A program made the translations under genes and the position numbers. Positions 28,866 through 38,463 of a stretch of DNA of 64,000 bases are shown here, one piece after another. Within the stretch, counting starts at the first letter, position 1. Each line of letters opens with the position of its first letter. Below the pieces are notes generated by a model. The model was not told the origin of the DNA. It ran no database searches and was given only the letters and a program-made list of their open reading frames with translations. Source of the stretch: Proteus mirabilis ATCC 29906 (GTDB lineage Bacteria > Pseudomonadota > Gammaproteobacteria > Enterobacterales > Enterobacteriaceae); contig NZ_GG668579.1 of assembly GCF_000160755.1 (NCBI RefSeq), forward strand, positions 410,196-474,195, read 5' to 3'.

Positions 28866-29384
28866 TTAATCGAATTTACTGCCGGGTTTTAAGGTACAAA
28901 TATAGAGTGGGGAATTGAGCGAACTGAGTAATAACGTTTTTTCATTTAGCTTTTGTGCATTAATAAATAATCCATCATGACTATCTGACATTTCACGCAT
29001 AAAATAATCAAAAATAACATCGGGAGACTCATCAATTGAGGAGGCACTAGACTCCCATTGACTGACAAAATAGTGACGCTCGGTGGGGGAAACCCGCTTT
29101 GTGGTGTAATCAAATTTCACATAACGTTGTAAATAGAGCCAACCCGCTTTAGAGGTAGTATACCCCTCAACCACAATAGAGCCTTTGCCATTAGCACCAA
29201 AAGAGAAATGAATATTGCCATTCACATTCTCATCTTCCATATTTTCAAAGCGCATAATGCCCTTTGTTGAACAAACCATCATACCTTCATTTTTGATAGT
29301 TAATAATCTTGTTGCTGCATAAGTGGCGACCAAGATAAAAATCAGGGCCGATAAAAAACATAAAAGTTTCCCTGAGATTTTCAT
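28866..29384 (-). CDS. FidL-like inner-membrane protein
   Basis: 172 residues with one N-terminal membrane helix (LLCFLSALIFILVATYAAT) and a periplasmic remainder with two cysteines (VCSTKG, YICTLKPG) that could form a disulphide. It is paired with a MarT/ToxR-like regulator, whose stop overlaps its ATG (TAATG at 29382-29386), as in the marT-fidL pair of Salmonella SPI-3. A TTG four codons upstream is less likely. By analogy with ToxS it may protect or modulate the regulator's periplasmic domain; that is inference. Confidence 0.7.
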   Translation of the reverse strand: MKISGKLLCFLSALIFILVATYAATRLLTIKNEGMMVCSTKGIMRFENMEDENVNGNIHFSFGANGKGSIVVEGYTTSKAGWLYLQRYVKFDYTTKRVSPTERHYFVSQWESSASSIDESPDVIFDYFMREMSDSHDGLFINAQKLNEKTLLLSSLNSPLYICTLKPGSKFD

Positions 29385-30244
29385 TAGTATTTCCAAGAAT
29401 AGTAAAAGTAATTATCGCAATAGCTAAATGGATTATCTTCGTTCTTAGCGCAATGCGCTAAAAAGACACGCCCTAAGCCATTAGTTTGTAATTTATCACC
29501 ATAGAAAAAAACAAAGCGCTCCCCTTTCACACACTGTAAATTAAGCTTCTTTCTTACAGCGTCAAAATTGCGAATATAATTATCACTGACAGAGGAGTTA
29601 ATCATGGCCTCGTTAGAGAGTAATTCACAATCATTATGGGTGAGAGGTGTTAATGTGATAGGCTTTGATTGATGCTGATTTAAAAAGATGATCACCACAA
29701 GAAATATGGCGCCAAATAAAAAACCAATACTGGCTAAATACCAACAAATTTCTGGCTTTTGTGGCGATGTTACCGATAATTGAGGCTCTTTTTCTAATTC
29801 ACTGTCTAGATTATCAGGCTCGGATGATAACGATGTCTCAATGGGTGATGCGATATTACTTTTATTTGCTTCACCTTCGTGCTCATTTGTTTGTGTAACA
29901 GGTAACAGTGTTGAGTCATCAATTAATTCAACAGAGATATCAGGATTAAACTCTAGTCGCCCTTTGGCGATAGTGACAATAATATTTTCAATACCATAAT
30001 GACGAAATGTTTTACGCAATAAACTTAAATATTGGTTTAAATTACTATTTGAAGAAACTAGCCCATTGTCATCCCACACGCGTTTTAATACTTCATCACG
30101 ATTTACTACACCGGGATTTTGAATAAAATAAAAGAGTAACGCATTAGCGGTAATAGACAGATGTGTATCAACGTCACCTTTTTCTAACGATATCGCGCCA
30201 TCCGTTGCGTCGTAATAAATTGAGGCATTTATTCTGTATTTCAT
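29384..30244 (-). CDS. ToxR/CadC-type membrane-anchored regulator (MarT-like)
   Basis: 286 residues. The N-terminal 100 residues are an OmpR-type winged helix without a receiver domain (VLKRVWDDNGLVSSNSNLNQ and YLSLLRKTFRHYGIENIIVT). An acidic linker follows, then one membrane helix (WYLASIGFLFGAIFLVVIIF, about 170-190) and a periplasmic domain of about 90 residues with four Cys. ATG 30244 with GAGGG seven bases upstream is preferred over two earlier start codons. It is 20 bases after the TetR gene. It probably senses a periplasmic signal; whether it controls the choline genes downstream is unknown. Confidence 0.82.
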   Translation of the reverse strand: MKYRINASIYYDATDGAISLEKGDVDTHLSITANALLFYFIQNPGVVNRDEVLKRVWDDNGLVSSNSNLNQYLSLLRKTFRHYGIENIIVTIAKGRLEFNPDISVELIDDSTLLPVTQTNEHEGEANKSNIASPIETSLSSEPDNLDSELEKEPQLSVTSPQKPEICWYLASIGFLFGAIFLVVIIFLNQHQSKPITLTPLTHNDCELLSNEAMINSSVSDNYIRNFDAVRKKLNLQCVKGERFVFFYGDKLQTNGLGRVFLAHCAKNEDNPFSYCDNYFYYSWKY

Positions 30245-30264
30245 TGTGCCCTCATTCATCCTAA

Positions 30265-30858
30265 TTAACATGACTGATTTGCTGTGTCGGCCATATATTC
30301 AAATGTCATTTTTAATAATCTTTCAACTAATGCACTACGCTCTTGTTGTGAAATCGTAGGGCCTTCTGTGAGTTCTGATAACCAAAGGCCATCGGCAGCA
30401 TAACGAATTAACGTACCTAAGTAGCTATTATCAAGTTTATCGCCTTTGGCTAAATGGCCTAACATCCAATCACGCCAACATTGACGCATTATTGGCTCGT
30501 TAGGCATAGCTAAAGAAAGTATTGCCAATTGGCGACTTTCATCTGACTGTTTGAGATCAGAAATATAGGTTAAATAAGCGCGAGAAAAGCGCCCTGCTTC
30601 TATCGGATCGTTGGCCATAATTAACGCAATTCGTTTATCCATAATACCGAGTAAGCGTTTGAATACCGCCTGTATCAGTTCTATCTTCCCAGGAAAATGG
30701 TGCAATAATCCGCCTTTACTGACACCCGCTTCTTTGGCTACGGCATTTAAAGATAAAGAAGCAATTCCTTCATTCGCCACAATAATACTTGCCGCTTCTA
30801 ATAACTGCTCTTGGACGCGGATAGGATCTTTTTTTCGGTGATGTGCGGTTGTATTCAT
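30265..30858 (-). CDS. TetR/AcrR-family repressor
   Basis: 197 residues. The N-terminal helix-turn-helix is GIASLSLNAVAKEAGVSKGG followed by LLHHFPGKIELIQAVF (about 30-65), typical of AcrR-type regulators; the C-terminal ligand domain is not assignable to a substrate. A near-perfect palindrome lies 11-28 bp before its ATG and is a likely autorepression site. There is no Shine-Dalgarno before ATG 30858, and the predicted -10 is so close that the mRNA may be leaderless. It heads a leftward group with the MarT-like and FidL-like genes, just upstream of the choline cluster. Confidence 0.88.
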   Translation of the reverse strand: MNTTAHHRKKDPIRVQEQLLEAASIIVANEGIASLSLNAVAKEAGVSKGGLLHHFPGKIELIQAVFKRLLGIMDKRIALIMANDPIEAGRFSRAYLTYISDLKQSDESRQLAILSLAMPNEPIMRQCWRDWMLGHLAKGDKLDNSYLGTLIRYAADGLWLSELTEGPTISQQERSALVERLLKMTFEYMADTANQSC

Positions 30859-30865
30859 GCGTAGG

Positions 30866-30908
30866 ATAATACCGACCAGTCGGTATGTTCCTTATTGATC
30901 AAAATCAA
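30866..30908 (-). promoter_or_regulatory. FNR-type promoter of the TetR-MarT-FidL group
   Basis: TTGATCAAAATCAA at 30895-30908 fits the FNR consensus TTGAT-N4-ATCAA exactly. Reading leftward, a -10 TATTAT lies at 30871-30866, which puts the start of transcription at about 30859 and the FNR box centre about 42 bp upstream, the class II activator position. Between them lies the TetR palindrome. So the sequence is that of an anaerobically activated, self-repressed promoter. A second -10-like TATAAT (30934-30929) further upstream is an alternative. Confidence 0.6.
30869..30886. promoter_or_regulatory. Probable TetR operator palindrome
   Basis: ATACCGAC-CA-GTCGGTAT has perfect 8-bp arms around a two-base centre. 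Its size and place, immediately upstream of the TetR gene and touching the predicted -10, are typical of AcrR/TetR operators. Confidence 0.75.
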
Positions 30909-31055
30909 GCACTATTAGAGTGAGCCTTATTATATGCCAATAATGTTGTCAACTTCACATTACTTTATTTAAAACCAAATTTAATTTTAAATAATAAAAT
31001 TATTTTATAGTTTTGATCTCAATAAAATATTTAATTAACAACAAAAAAAGAGAAC

Positions 31056-31069
31056 TTGATAATTATCAA
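31056..31069. promoter_or_regulatory. Second FNR-consensus site
   Basis: TTGATAATTATCAA is a perfect palindrome and an exact match to TTGAT-N4-ATCAA. It lies about 200 bp upstream of the TetR gene within an otherwise featureless AT-rich 430-bp region between the TetR gene and metY. An AT-rich context makes chance matches more likely, but two exact sites within 175 bp is notable. Confidence 0.5.
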
Positions 31070-31201
31070 TTAAAAATAAGGATAAATAGTCATTAAGATA
31101 TTTCAATAATGTGGTAACGCAATAAAACACACTTTCTCTCATAGAGAATAAATTAAACACTCCTTTAAAAGAGCGATTATTTGTTTTTTTTAAAATAAAA
31201 A

Positions 31202-31225
31202 GCCCTCTTTAAATTTAAAGAAGGC
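31202..31225 (-). terminator. metY terminator
   Basis: Leftward, an AT-rich stem GCCTTCTTTAAA / TTTAAAGAGGGC (one G-T pair) is followed by TTTTTATTTT. It lies about 65 bases after the metY stop. Confidence 0.8.
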
Positions 31226-31288
31226 CTTTCTATTATTAATTAAATTACTATTACTTAATCGTTATTAATTAACTATTATTAATAACGG

Positions 31289-32563
31289 TTAAAAACTGGC
31301 GTTTAATGCTTGTTCTAGATCAGCGATAATATCGTCTATATGTTCAATACCAATTGAAAGTCGAATTAAATCACGCGAAACCCCCGCGCGTTCTAGCTCT
31401 TCATCATTGAGTTGGCGATGAGTGGTTGATGCAGGATGACAAGCCAAGGATTTAGCATCACCAATATTGACAAGACGTACAATCAATTTCAATGCATCGA
31501 TAAATTTCGCACCCGCTTCAGCACCACCTTTGATACCAAAAGAGAGAATACCAGCAGGTTTACCTGACATATAACGTACTGCTAAATCATGCTCTGGGTG
31601 GCTGGTTAAACCTGCATATTTAACCCAGACAACTTGAGGATGATTTTGCAAATATTCAGCAACTTTTTGCGCATTTTCAGTATGACGCTCCATACGTAAC
31701 GCTAATGTTTCTAGACCTTGAAGAATTAAGAAGGCGTTAAATGGCGAAAGGGCGGCTCCTGTTCCACGCAATGGAGCAACACGGCATCGCGCAATATAAG
31801 CAGCCGCACCAAAGTGCTCAACATAATTAACCCCATGATAAGAAACATCCGGTGTATTGAGGATTTCAAAACGATCTTTATGTTCAGCCCAAGGAAATTT
31901 ACCTGAATCAACGACGATCCCACCAATAGAGTTACCATGACCACCAATATATTTAGTGAGTGAGTGAATAATAATATCAGCACCATGCTCAAAAGGGCGA
32001 CATAGGTAAGGCGTTGCTACCGTATTATCAATAATTAAAGGGACACCATGACGATGAGCCACAGTGGCGAGAGCTTGAATATCAACAATATTACCACTTG
32101 GATTAGTGATAGATTCACAAAATACCGCTTTGGTTTTCTCATCAATTAACGCTTCAAGTGCCAGCAGATCATCATGGGGGGCAAAACGCGCTTCGATACC
32201 GATACGGGGAAAAGTATGTGCCATTAAGTTATATGTACCACCATAGAGTTTCGCAACCGACACAATGTTATCGCCCACTTGTGCAATGGTCTGGATAGCA
32301 TAAGTAATCGCAGCCATACCCGATGCCACAGCAACTGCTGCAATCCCTCCTTCTAAGGCGGCAACGCGTTGTTCCAATACATCATTGGTTGGGTTCATGA
32401 TACGCGTGTAGATATTGCCAGGTACTTTTAAGTCAAATAGATCAGCACCATGTTGCGTATCATCAAATGCATAAGAGGTGGTTTGGTAAATAGGCACCGC
32501 AACAGCTTTGGTGGTTGGATCAGGTGAATAACCAGCGTGAACAGAAAGTGTCTCAAGTTTCAT
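31289..32563 (-). CDS. metY: O-acetylhomoserine sulfhydrylase (MetY/CysD type)
   Basis: PLP enzyme making homocysteine (or methionine analogues) from O-acetylhomoserine and sulfide. It has 424 residues, the length of the family. It opens MKLETLSVHAGYSPDPTTKA; the PLP lysine is in HSLTKYIGGHGNSIGG (about residue 205), and VASGMAAITYA and GNIYTRIMNPT are Cys/Met-metabolism family signatures. ATG 32563 follows AAAGGGATTGCT. It is monocistronic. E. coli lacks this enzyme, so it is an additional direct-sulfhydrylation route. Confidence 0.93.
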   Translation of the reverse strand: MKLETLSVHAGYSPDPTTKAVAVPIYQTTSYAFDDTQHGADLFDLKVPGNIYTRIMNPTNDVLEQRVAALEGGIAAVAVASGMAAITYAIQTIAQVGDNIVSVAKLYGGTYNLMAHTFPRIGIEARFAPHDDLLALEALIDEKTKAVFCESITNPSGNIVDIQALATVAHRHGVPLIIDNTVATPYLCRPFEHGADIIIHSLTKYIGGHGNSIGGIVVDSGKFPWAEHKDRFEILNTPDVSYHGVNYVEHFGAAAYIARCRVAPLRGTGAALSPFNAFLILQGLETLALRMERHTENAQKVAEYLQNHPQVVWVKYAGLTSHPEHDLAVRYMSGKPAGILSFGIKGGAEAGAKFIDALKLIVRLVNIGDAKSLACHPASTTHRQLNDEELERAGVSRDLIRLSIGIEHIDDIIADLEQALNASF

Positions 32564-32752
32564 AGCAATCCCTTTGTTCTTATCATATAGGTAGCTTCTA
32601 AATAGAAGTTAGATCTTTTAACTTATAAGTAATATAGATAAGCGGATATTAGCCTTGTCGCATAGTGAAAAAATTTCAACTTATACCAATGAGACTTTTT
32701 TTAAAATCGAGAGTATTTATTCAAATACCCCCAATTGGCACGAAAATTTGAC

Positions 32753-33688
32753 TTAAGAACCCTGTTTTACATTCGATTTGCTCGTTTTTGGCATTTTTGT
32801 CATTTTTTGACGAGTCGCTAACCAACAAATTAAAGAGCCGCCTGTCACCATCATAACGCCTTGCCAAAATGAAAAAGAGAGTGCTGTAGAGAGTAGTAGG
32901 GATGAAAAAGCCGTAGAAATTACCGGAGTAAAATAAGAAAGCGTCGCTAATAATGTCACATTACCGCTGATCATTCCTGCCGTCCACGCCGCATTAGCTA
33001 ACCCTATCGCAGCCCCAGTAATAAGTAACAGTGAGATACTTTTTACATTAACCACCCACTCGATTGGAGCAGAAAAAATATATTGCCCCCAAAGTGCCAA
33101 TGCCGTTAAGAAAAAGAAAGGCACAATACCATTATGTCCCCCCGAAATAAGACGAGTCACATTACTGTAAAATGCCCATAACACGGCGCCGATAAACGCC
33201 AAAATATAACTGAGAGGATTACGACAAATATTATTCCATAAGCTTTCTATTGTCAGTGGATTATCACCACTAACAACCCAAACAAGCCCACTGAATGAGC
33301 ATAATAAACCCACTATCAATAGGATAGAGAATCGCTGTTTATTTAAGAACACCGCTAATGCCAGTGTAAAGCTGGGCCATAAATAGTTAACCATGCCAAG
33401 CTCTATAGCTTGTGCTCTATCACTAGCAAATCCTAGCGCCAACGATAAACAGATTTCATAACTAACAAATAAAAGTGCCCCCCAAGCAAGGTAACGCTTA
33501 GGAAAAAGAGATAACTTAGGCACCCCTAAGATCAAAATCAAAAATAGCGTTCCCGTTGTGTAAATCAGCGCAGCACCCCCTACCGCACCAAAATACTCAC
33601 TGATATTGCGAATTAACCCAACAATGGTACTCCAAAGGAATATCGCCACAATGCCATAGAGTGTTCCTTTTGATGTACTGGAAATCAT
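32753..33688 (-). CDS. yddG: YddG-type aromatic amino acid exporter (DMT superfamily)
   Basis: Inner-membrane exporter with ten helices in two EamA repeats. It has 311 residues. Extended stretches match E. coli YddG: IFLWSTIVGLIRNISEYFGA near the start, LLFVSYEICLSLALGFASD, ELGMVNYLWPSFTLAL and LSFSFWQGVMMVTGGSLICW near the end. GAAGGTATAAAC precedes ATG 33688. It is monocistronic and divergent from the fimbrial operon across an 870-bp gap. Confidence 0.93.
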   Translation of the reverse strand: MISSTSKGTLYGIVAIFLWSTIVGLIRNISEYFGAVGGAALIYTTGTLFLILILGVPKLSLFPKRYLAWGALLFVSYEICLSLALGFASDRAQAIELGMVNYLWPSFTLALAVFLNKQRFSILLIVGLLCSFSGLVWVVSGDNPLTIESLWNNICRNPLSYILAFIGAVLWAFYSNVTRLISGGHNGIVPFFFLTALALWGQYIFSAPIEWVVNVKSISLLLITGAAIGLANAAWTAGMISGNVTLLATLSYFTPVISTAFSSLLLSTALSFSFWQGVMMVTGGSLICWLATRQKMTKMPKTSKSNVKQGS

Positions 33689-34558
33689 GTTTATACCTTC
33701 AGATTTAAGTTTTTCTCTATATAGCCGATAGTAAAACAGAATCGGGGTAATTGCTTGAATTACTCACTCCCTATAGAAGAAGCACACGCTAAAATGAAAC
33801 ATTTTGTTACAATTAATATAGCAAATTAAATATATTGATTTACTCCCAATACGAGTAATAAAAGTATCTTTTATTTTTATACGATAAAAATACGCTTTGT
33901 AATTTCCAATAAAAATGAATAAACAATATTTCTATTTTATTTACAAAAAATAAATTTTCATTTTAAAATTTACTTAAATGCCCCCTTTCAGCGTGCTTTT
34001 TTGCTTAACAAAAAGCCATTTTTGGTTTCATTTTATAAAAAAACTGTCCATAAAATACATTTTATGAAACATCATCTTATAAGTATAAGTACGCTATCTT
34101 TTTACGATATATCAGATAAATGATAAGATAGATGTAATAAAATCAAATAAAAAACCAAGCAATATCAATCAGATAAAAAATCACTCACAAAACATTAGAC
34201 AAAGTAATATATTTTTCTATTTTTTAACAATTAAATATTACCGATAGTTGAGCAGATATTAATAGAATTTATCTATAAAACCAGCAAAAAACGATCGTTT
34301 AAAACGATTTCTCTATTTTTTTTACCACATTTATAATTTTTGTAAATTTGACTTAAGTGAATATATGGCAATTTATTCGTTTTCACGAAGATTGCTATCA
34401 CTCGCTTTTGTTTTAATAAATAAAATAGTCTTATTTGGCATTTTCCAAAAATAATTTAATCCTTGTTTTTTTATTATTAATAATAAAAACAGAATTAAAT
34501 ATTAGCTTATTTTATTAAGCTAAGTATTAAATATATATTGAAAATATAGGAACATTTA
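33689..34558. promoter_or_regulatory. 870-bp AT-rich region upstream of the fimbrial operon
   Basis: No gene seen. It should hold the yddG and fimbrial promoters. Visible structure: ATTTTTAT-ACG-ATAAAAAT (33873-33891), ATAAAAT-AC-ATTTTAT near 34051-34066, palindrome AAACGATCGTTT (34289-34300), and a possible promoter TTGACT...TTTATT near 34348-34377. Many A-tracts suggest H-NS binding. No pair of long inverted repeats marking an mrp-type invertible switch could be found by eye, and no recombinase gene is nearby. Confidence 0.5.
34502..34523 (+). promoter_or_regulatory. Inverted repeat in the fimbrial leader
   Basis: TTAGCTTA-TTTTAT-TAAGCTAA, perfect 8-bp arms, 36 bases before the pilin ATG. 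It could be a protein-binding site or a leader-RNA hairpin that affects stability. There is no T-run, so it is not a terminator. Confidence 0.45.
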
Positions 34559-35119
34559 ATGAAAAAGTTATTATTATCTGCAATTATTACTTCAGCAATG
34601 GCCATAATTGCTACACCTGCACTAGCAGAAGATACTGGTACACCAGCACCAACAGAAGTTACAGTTAATGGTGGTACTATTAACTTTGAAGGTTCTGTCG
34701 TTAATGCTGCTTGTGGTGTTGATAGTAGTTCAAGTAACCAAACTGTTCGTTTGGGTCAATTCCGTGTCGCTGAATTCACTAAAAAAGGTGATGAAACAGG
34801 ACGTATTCCTTTTAGCATTAAATTAAATAACTGCGATATTACTGTTTCATCATTAGCAGCAATTACCTTTAACGGTACAGCTTCTGATGGTGATGCAACT
34901 GCATTCGCATTACAAGGCAGTGGCGCAGCAACCAATGTAGCGTTAAAAATTACCGATTCAAGCAGCAAAAATGTTGTTCCAGGACAACCTTCTTCAACTC
35001 AAAAATTAATCGAAGGTGAAAACCAATTAAATTATAACGCTTCTCTTATTTCCACTGATGATACAGTGAAGGCAGGTAGCGCAAACGTTACAACTAACTT
35101 TATGGTGACTTACTCTTAA
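34559..35119 (+). CDS. Major fimbrial subunit (type 1/MR/P-like pilin)
   Basis: 186 residues with signal peptide ending ATPALAEDT (cleavage about residue 24). The mature part is a FimA-type immunoglobulin-like pilin: NFEGSVVNAACGVDSSSSNQ and SIKLNNCDITVSSLAAITF contain the conserved disulphide Cys pair, and the end NVTTNFMVTYS is the donor-strand acceptor C-terminus with penultimate Tyr. Ribosome site TAGGAACATTTA is moderate. It is the first gene of a pilin-chaperone-usher-minor pilin-adhesin-MrpJ operon. Which of the many Proteus fimbriae it is cannot be settled without a search. Confidence 0.93.
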   Translation: MKKLLLSAIITSAMAIIATPALAEDTGTPAPTEVTVNGGTINFEGSVVNAACGVDSSSSNQTVRLGQFRVAEFTKKGDETGRIPFSIKLNNCDITVSSLAAITFNGTASDGDATAFALQGSGAATNVALKITDSSSKNVVPGQPSSTQKLIEGENQLNYNASLISTDDTVKAGSANVTTNFMVTYS

Positions 35120-35129
35120 TTACTTCATC

Positions 35130-35179
35130 ACTTTTGATTGATGTCTTATCGCCAAGGACGGCCTATTTTTATCAAAAGT
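35130..35179 (+). promoter_or_regulatory. Hairpin between pilin and chaperone genes
   Basis: ACTTTTGAT (35130-35138) and ATCAAAAGT (35171-35179) form a 9-bp stem around a 32-base loop. Such intercistronic hairpins commonly cause partial termination or protect the pilin message from decay, so pilin is made in excess over chaperone and usher. Confidence 0.5.
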
Positions 35180-35217
35180 ATTATTACTCCATATTCATTA
35201 GCTAATAAATATTTATT

Positions 35218-35895
35218 ATGAAAAAGATATTTGCTTTTATTATTTTTTTATTCCCACTTATTGCTTATTCTAATGGTGTTTCATTAGGTGCTACGCGTAT
35301 TATTTATAATTCTAATATTAAACAAACTAATCTTGTTGTGACTAATTCAGATAAAGAGAATAGTTTTCTAATTCAATCATGGGTATCTGATAATCAAGGT
35401 AATAAAAATAATGATTTTATTGTTACCCCTCCTTTATATATTCTTGACGCTAATAAAGAGAATGCTTTAAGAATTATGTATACAGGTGAACCTTTACCTG
35501 CAGATCGCGAAAGTTTATTTTGGATGAATGTCAAAGCTATTCCTTCTTTAGATGAAAAGCTTGCCAATGAAAATACACTACAAATTGCCATCCAGAGTCG
35601 GATAAAGCTTTTCTACCGCCCTAGTGGGTTGTCCGCTTATACTGAAAAATATGCCAATGAAGTGACTTTTTCCTATAAAAATGGGGAGTTAATTGCCCAT
35701 AATCCAACACCTTATCATATTACTATGGTCAATTTAGCCGCAGCCGACAGTCAACTTCCTTCAAGTATTATGATTAACCCATTTTCACAATTAACATTAG
35801 GAAAAGTTAATCAGAATGCTAATACCATTTCATTCCAAACCATTAATGATTATGGCGCACAGACTCCTGTTTTAAAAAAAGAAATCGTTCATTAA
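35218..35895 (+). CDS. Periplasmic fimbrial chaperone (PapD family)
   Basis: 225 residues with signal peptide (KKIFAFIIFLFPLIAYSNG). Two PapD domains: VSLGATRIIYNSNIKQTNLV has the conserved Arg of the cleft, NALRIMYTGEPLPADRESLF WMN-type region follows, and the second domain has SRIKLFYRPSGL (IKLFYRP is the family signature) and PTPYHITMVNL. No Shine-Dalgarno is visible before ATG 35218, which may limit its expression relative to pilin. Confidence 0.94.
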   Translation: MKKIFAFIIFLFPLIAYSNGVSLGATRIIYNSNIKQTNLVVTNSDKENSFLIQSWVSDNQGNKNNDFIVTPPLYILDANKENALRIMYTGEPLPADRESLFWMNVKAIPSLDEKLANENTLQIAIQSRIKLFYRPSGLSAYTEKYANEVTFSYKNGELIAHNPTPYHITMVNLAAADSQLPSSIMINPFSQLTLGKVNQNANTISFQTINDYGAQTPVLKKEIVH

Positions 35896-35931
35896 TCACA
35901 GCATCTTTTTCAACCCTGTTGGTCAAAAACC

Positions 35932-38463
35932 ATGGTTAATAAGAATACTAATAAAGATATCGTTTATTTTCTCTTTCCAAGTGTCATTGCATTGTCATTG
36001 ACGCTGTCCTTTTCATCATATAGCGCAAACCGATTTAATCCTGCATTTTTGGCTGACTCTCCTGATGCCGTCACCGATTTAAGTTATTTTGAAGCAGGCA
36101 ACCGCATTAAACCCGGTGATTATCTTCTTGATATTGTTTTTAATCATGAGTATCTGCGTAGTGAAAATATTCATTTTATTAGTCAAGATAACCATGTTAT
36201 TCCTTGTTTAAATCGAGATTATTATCAATCACTCGGGATCAATATTAAACTATTTGCTGATTTTGAGAAATTCTCGGCAAATGAATGTATTGATATTGAA
36301 AAAATCATTCCAGATTCTGTTGTTAATTATGATATTGAGAAACAAGCTTTAAATATTCAAGTCCCTCAAGCCGCGTTAGATCTGAAAGCGCGCGGTTATA
36401 TTCCACCAGAAAAATGGGATAACGGTATAACAGCAGGTATTTTAAATTACACCTTTAGTGGCGCTAATAGCTGGGGAAATTCTCATAATAATAGCTACTA
36501 TTTAAATCTACGTAGTGGGATCAATATTGGTGCTTGGCGATTACGCGATTATTCCACTTGGAATTCGTCAAACGGGAAAAACCAATGGAACCATATCAAT
36601 ACCTATCTGCAACGCAATATTGTGTCATTAAGAAGCCAATTACAAATTGGTGATAGTTATACCTCATCAACACTTTTTGACAGTGTTAATTTTCGAGGTA
36701 TTTCATTAGAAAGTGACGACACTATGTTACCTGATAGCCAAAGAGGATTTGCACCTGTAGTCAGAGGTATTGCTAAAGGCAATGCTAAAGTGGTGATCCG
36801 CCAAAACGGTTATGTGATTTATCAAACCTTTGTTTCTCCGGGTGCTTTTGAAATCCGTGATCTCTATCCAACGTCAAATAGTGGCGACCTCTATGTCACC
36901 ATTGAAGAAAATGATGGTAGCAAACACAGCTATGTTGTGCCTTATTCTGCTGTACCTATTTTACAGCGAGAAGGCCAAAAACAGTTTGTCATCCAAGCCG
37001 GTGAAATACGCCAAAATAACCAACATAAAAAACCTCGCTTTATACAAGGTCATCTTATTTATGGCTTACCCTATGACACCACTGTCTATGGCGGTGCATT
37101 AGCAACAAAAGATTACCAATCTTATGCCCTAGGAGCAGGTAAAAATATGGGTACCCTAGGTGCCTTCTCTACCGATATCACCTTTGCTCATAGCCAATTG
37201 CCAAATAACTCAACATCAGATGGTTATTCTTTACGTTTTCTTTATGCCAAGTCGTTAAACCAATTTGGCACAAACTTTCAATTGCTCGGTTATCGTTACT
37301 CTACTTCGGGTTTTTACACATTAGATGAGACATTAAATACGCGTATGTCCGGTTATCTGTATGAAGATAATCAAAAAAAACCGTTGAGTTATTTTAATTT
37401 GCATAATCGCAAGAAAGGGAGCCTACAAATTAATTTATCACAACAACTGGGGGATTATGGCTCTATTTTTATGATGACCAACTGGCAAAATTATTGGGGA
37501 ACTAATGAGAAAAATGTCCTAGTACAAACCGGCTACAATGGCAATATTAAAGGGCTCTCTTATAACGTCATTTATAGTTATAACAGAATGATGAATAGTG
37601 GTCAGCGTGACCAAACATTGTCTGTGGGTCTTTCTATCCCATTACAATTGCTAATGCCGACAAGTTATCAATCCATCAATAGCACTTATCTCACATATAA
37701 TTACAGCCACAATAATAACGGTTACTCGACACATAATGCGGGGATTGCTGGTACATTATTGGAAGACAATACCCTTAATTACAGTGTTCAACAAGGTTAT
37801 AGCAATCAAGGCGGAAACTATACCGGTAGTGCGACGTTGGGTTATCAAAGTCGCTATGGCAATTTAAATGCTAGCTATAACTATCATCAAGATGCTCAAC
37901 AAATTAACTATAGCCTCGCTGGAGGTATGCTACTCCATAGTGGCGGATTAACCTTAAGCCAACCCTTAAGCGCTAATGCCATTTTAGTAGATGCTCGTAA
38001 TACTGCGGATGTACCGATTGATAATGCGACAGGGGTTTATACTGACTGGCGAGGGTTTGCCGTTATTCCCTATGCTACCGCTTATCGACAAAATCGAGTG
38101 GCATTAGACACCACCGCATTACCCGATAATGTTGAAATTGAGCAAAACATTAAGCAGGTGATCCCAACACAAGGCGCCGTCATTAAAGTTCAGTTTGATG
38201 CTAAAAAAGGGTATCGCTTATTACTGACGCTACAACACCAAGGTCGCCCACTCCCTTTTGGGGCAATAGCAACTGATAAACAAAATCATCTGTCCGGTAT
38301 TGTTGGCGATGATGGCTTACTCTACTTATCGGGTGTCCCTGATTCAGGAAAATTAGAGATCCGCTGGGGGCATAATGCCTCTCAATACTGTCAAGTGAAC
38401 TATCAATTACCCGCCTCTCAACTTGATGAACCTTTTGTGAAAATGACACAGGAGTGCCAATAA
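35932..38463 (+). CDS. Fimbrial outer-membrane usher
   Basis: 843 residues. The N-terminal signal region ([20 protein letters not shown]) is followed by the periplasmic domain ([20 protein letters not shown]), the 24-strand barrel with plug ([20 protein letters not shown], the usher signature), and C-terminal domains ([20 protein letters not shown], and Cys pair ending [11 protein letters not shown]). It forms the assembly pore. The ribosome site is weak. The stop codon overlaps the next ATG (TAATG). Confidence 0.95.
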   Translation: MVNKNTNKDIVYFLFPSVIALSLTLSFSSYSANRFNPAFLADSPDAVTDLSYFEAGNRIKPGDYLLDIVFNHEYLRSENIHFISQDNHVIPCLNRDYYQSLGINIKLFADFEKFSANECIDIEKIIPDSVVNYDIEKQALNIQVPQAALDLKARGYIPPEKWDNGITAGILNYTFSGANSWGNSHNNSYYLNLRSGINIGAWRLRDYSTWNSSNGKNQWNHINTYLQRNIVSLRSQLQIGDSYTSSTLFDSVNFRGISLESDDTMLPDSQRGFAPVVRGIAKGNAKVVIRQNGYVIYQTFVSPGAFEIRDLYPTSNSGDLYVTIEENDGSKHSYVVPYSAVPILQREGQKQFVIQAGEIRQNNQHKKPRFIQGHLIYGLPYDTTVYGGALATKDYQSYALGAGKNMGTLGAFSTDITFAHSQLPNNSTSDGYSLRFLYAKSLNQFGTNFQLLGYRYSTSGFYTLDETLNTRMSGYLYEDNQKKPLSYFNLHNRKKGSLQINLSQQLGDYGSIFMMTNWQNYWGTNEKNVLVQTGYNGNIKGLSYNVIYSYNRMMNSGQRDQTLSVGLSIPLQLLMPTSYQSINSTYLTYNYSHNNNGYSTHNAGIAGTLLEDNTLNYSVQQGYSNQGGNYTGSATLGYQSRYGNLNASYNYHQDAQQINYSLAGGMLLHSGGLTLSQPLSANAILVDARNTADVPIDNATGVYTDWRGFAVIPYATAYRQNRVALDTTALPDNVEIEQNIKQVIPTQGAVIKVQFDAKKGYRLLLTLQHQGRPLPFGAIATDKQNHLSGIVGDDGLLYLSGVPDSGKLEIRWGHNASQYCQVNYQLPASQLDEPFVKMTQECQ

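Noticed and set aside
32564..32640. Possible MetJ boxes upstream of metY (TAGAAGCT-like octamers).
   Set aside because: Matches to AGACGTCT are weak and not in proper 8-bp register, so no operator is called.
34260..34560. mrp-type invertible promoter element before the fimbrial operon.
   Set aside because: No matching long inverted repeats flank a promoter and no recombinase gene is present; only short AT palindromes are seen.
38454..38462. GTG start for the minor pilin, three codons upstream of the ATG.
   Set aside because: The ribosome site CAGGAG is spaced correctly for ATG 38463, and the TAATG overlap with the usher gene is typical of this operon.
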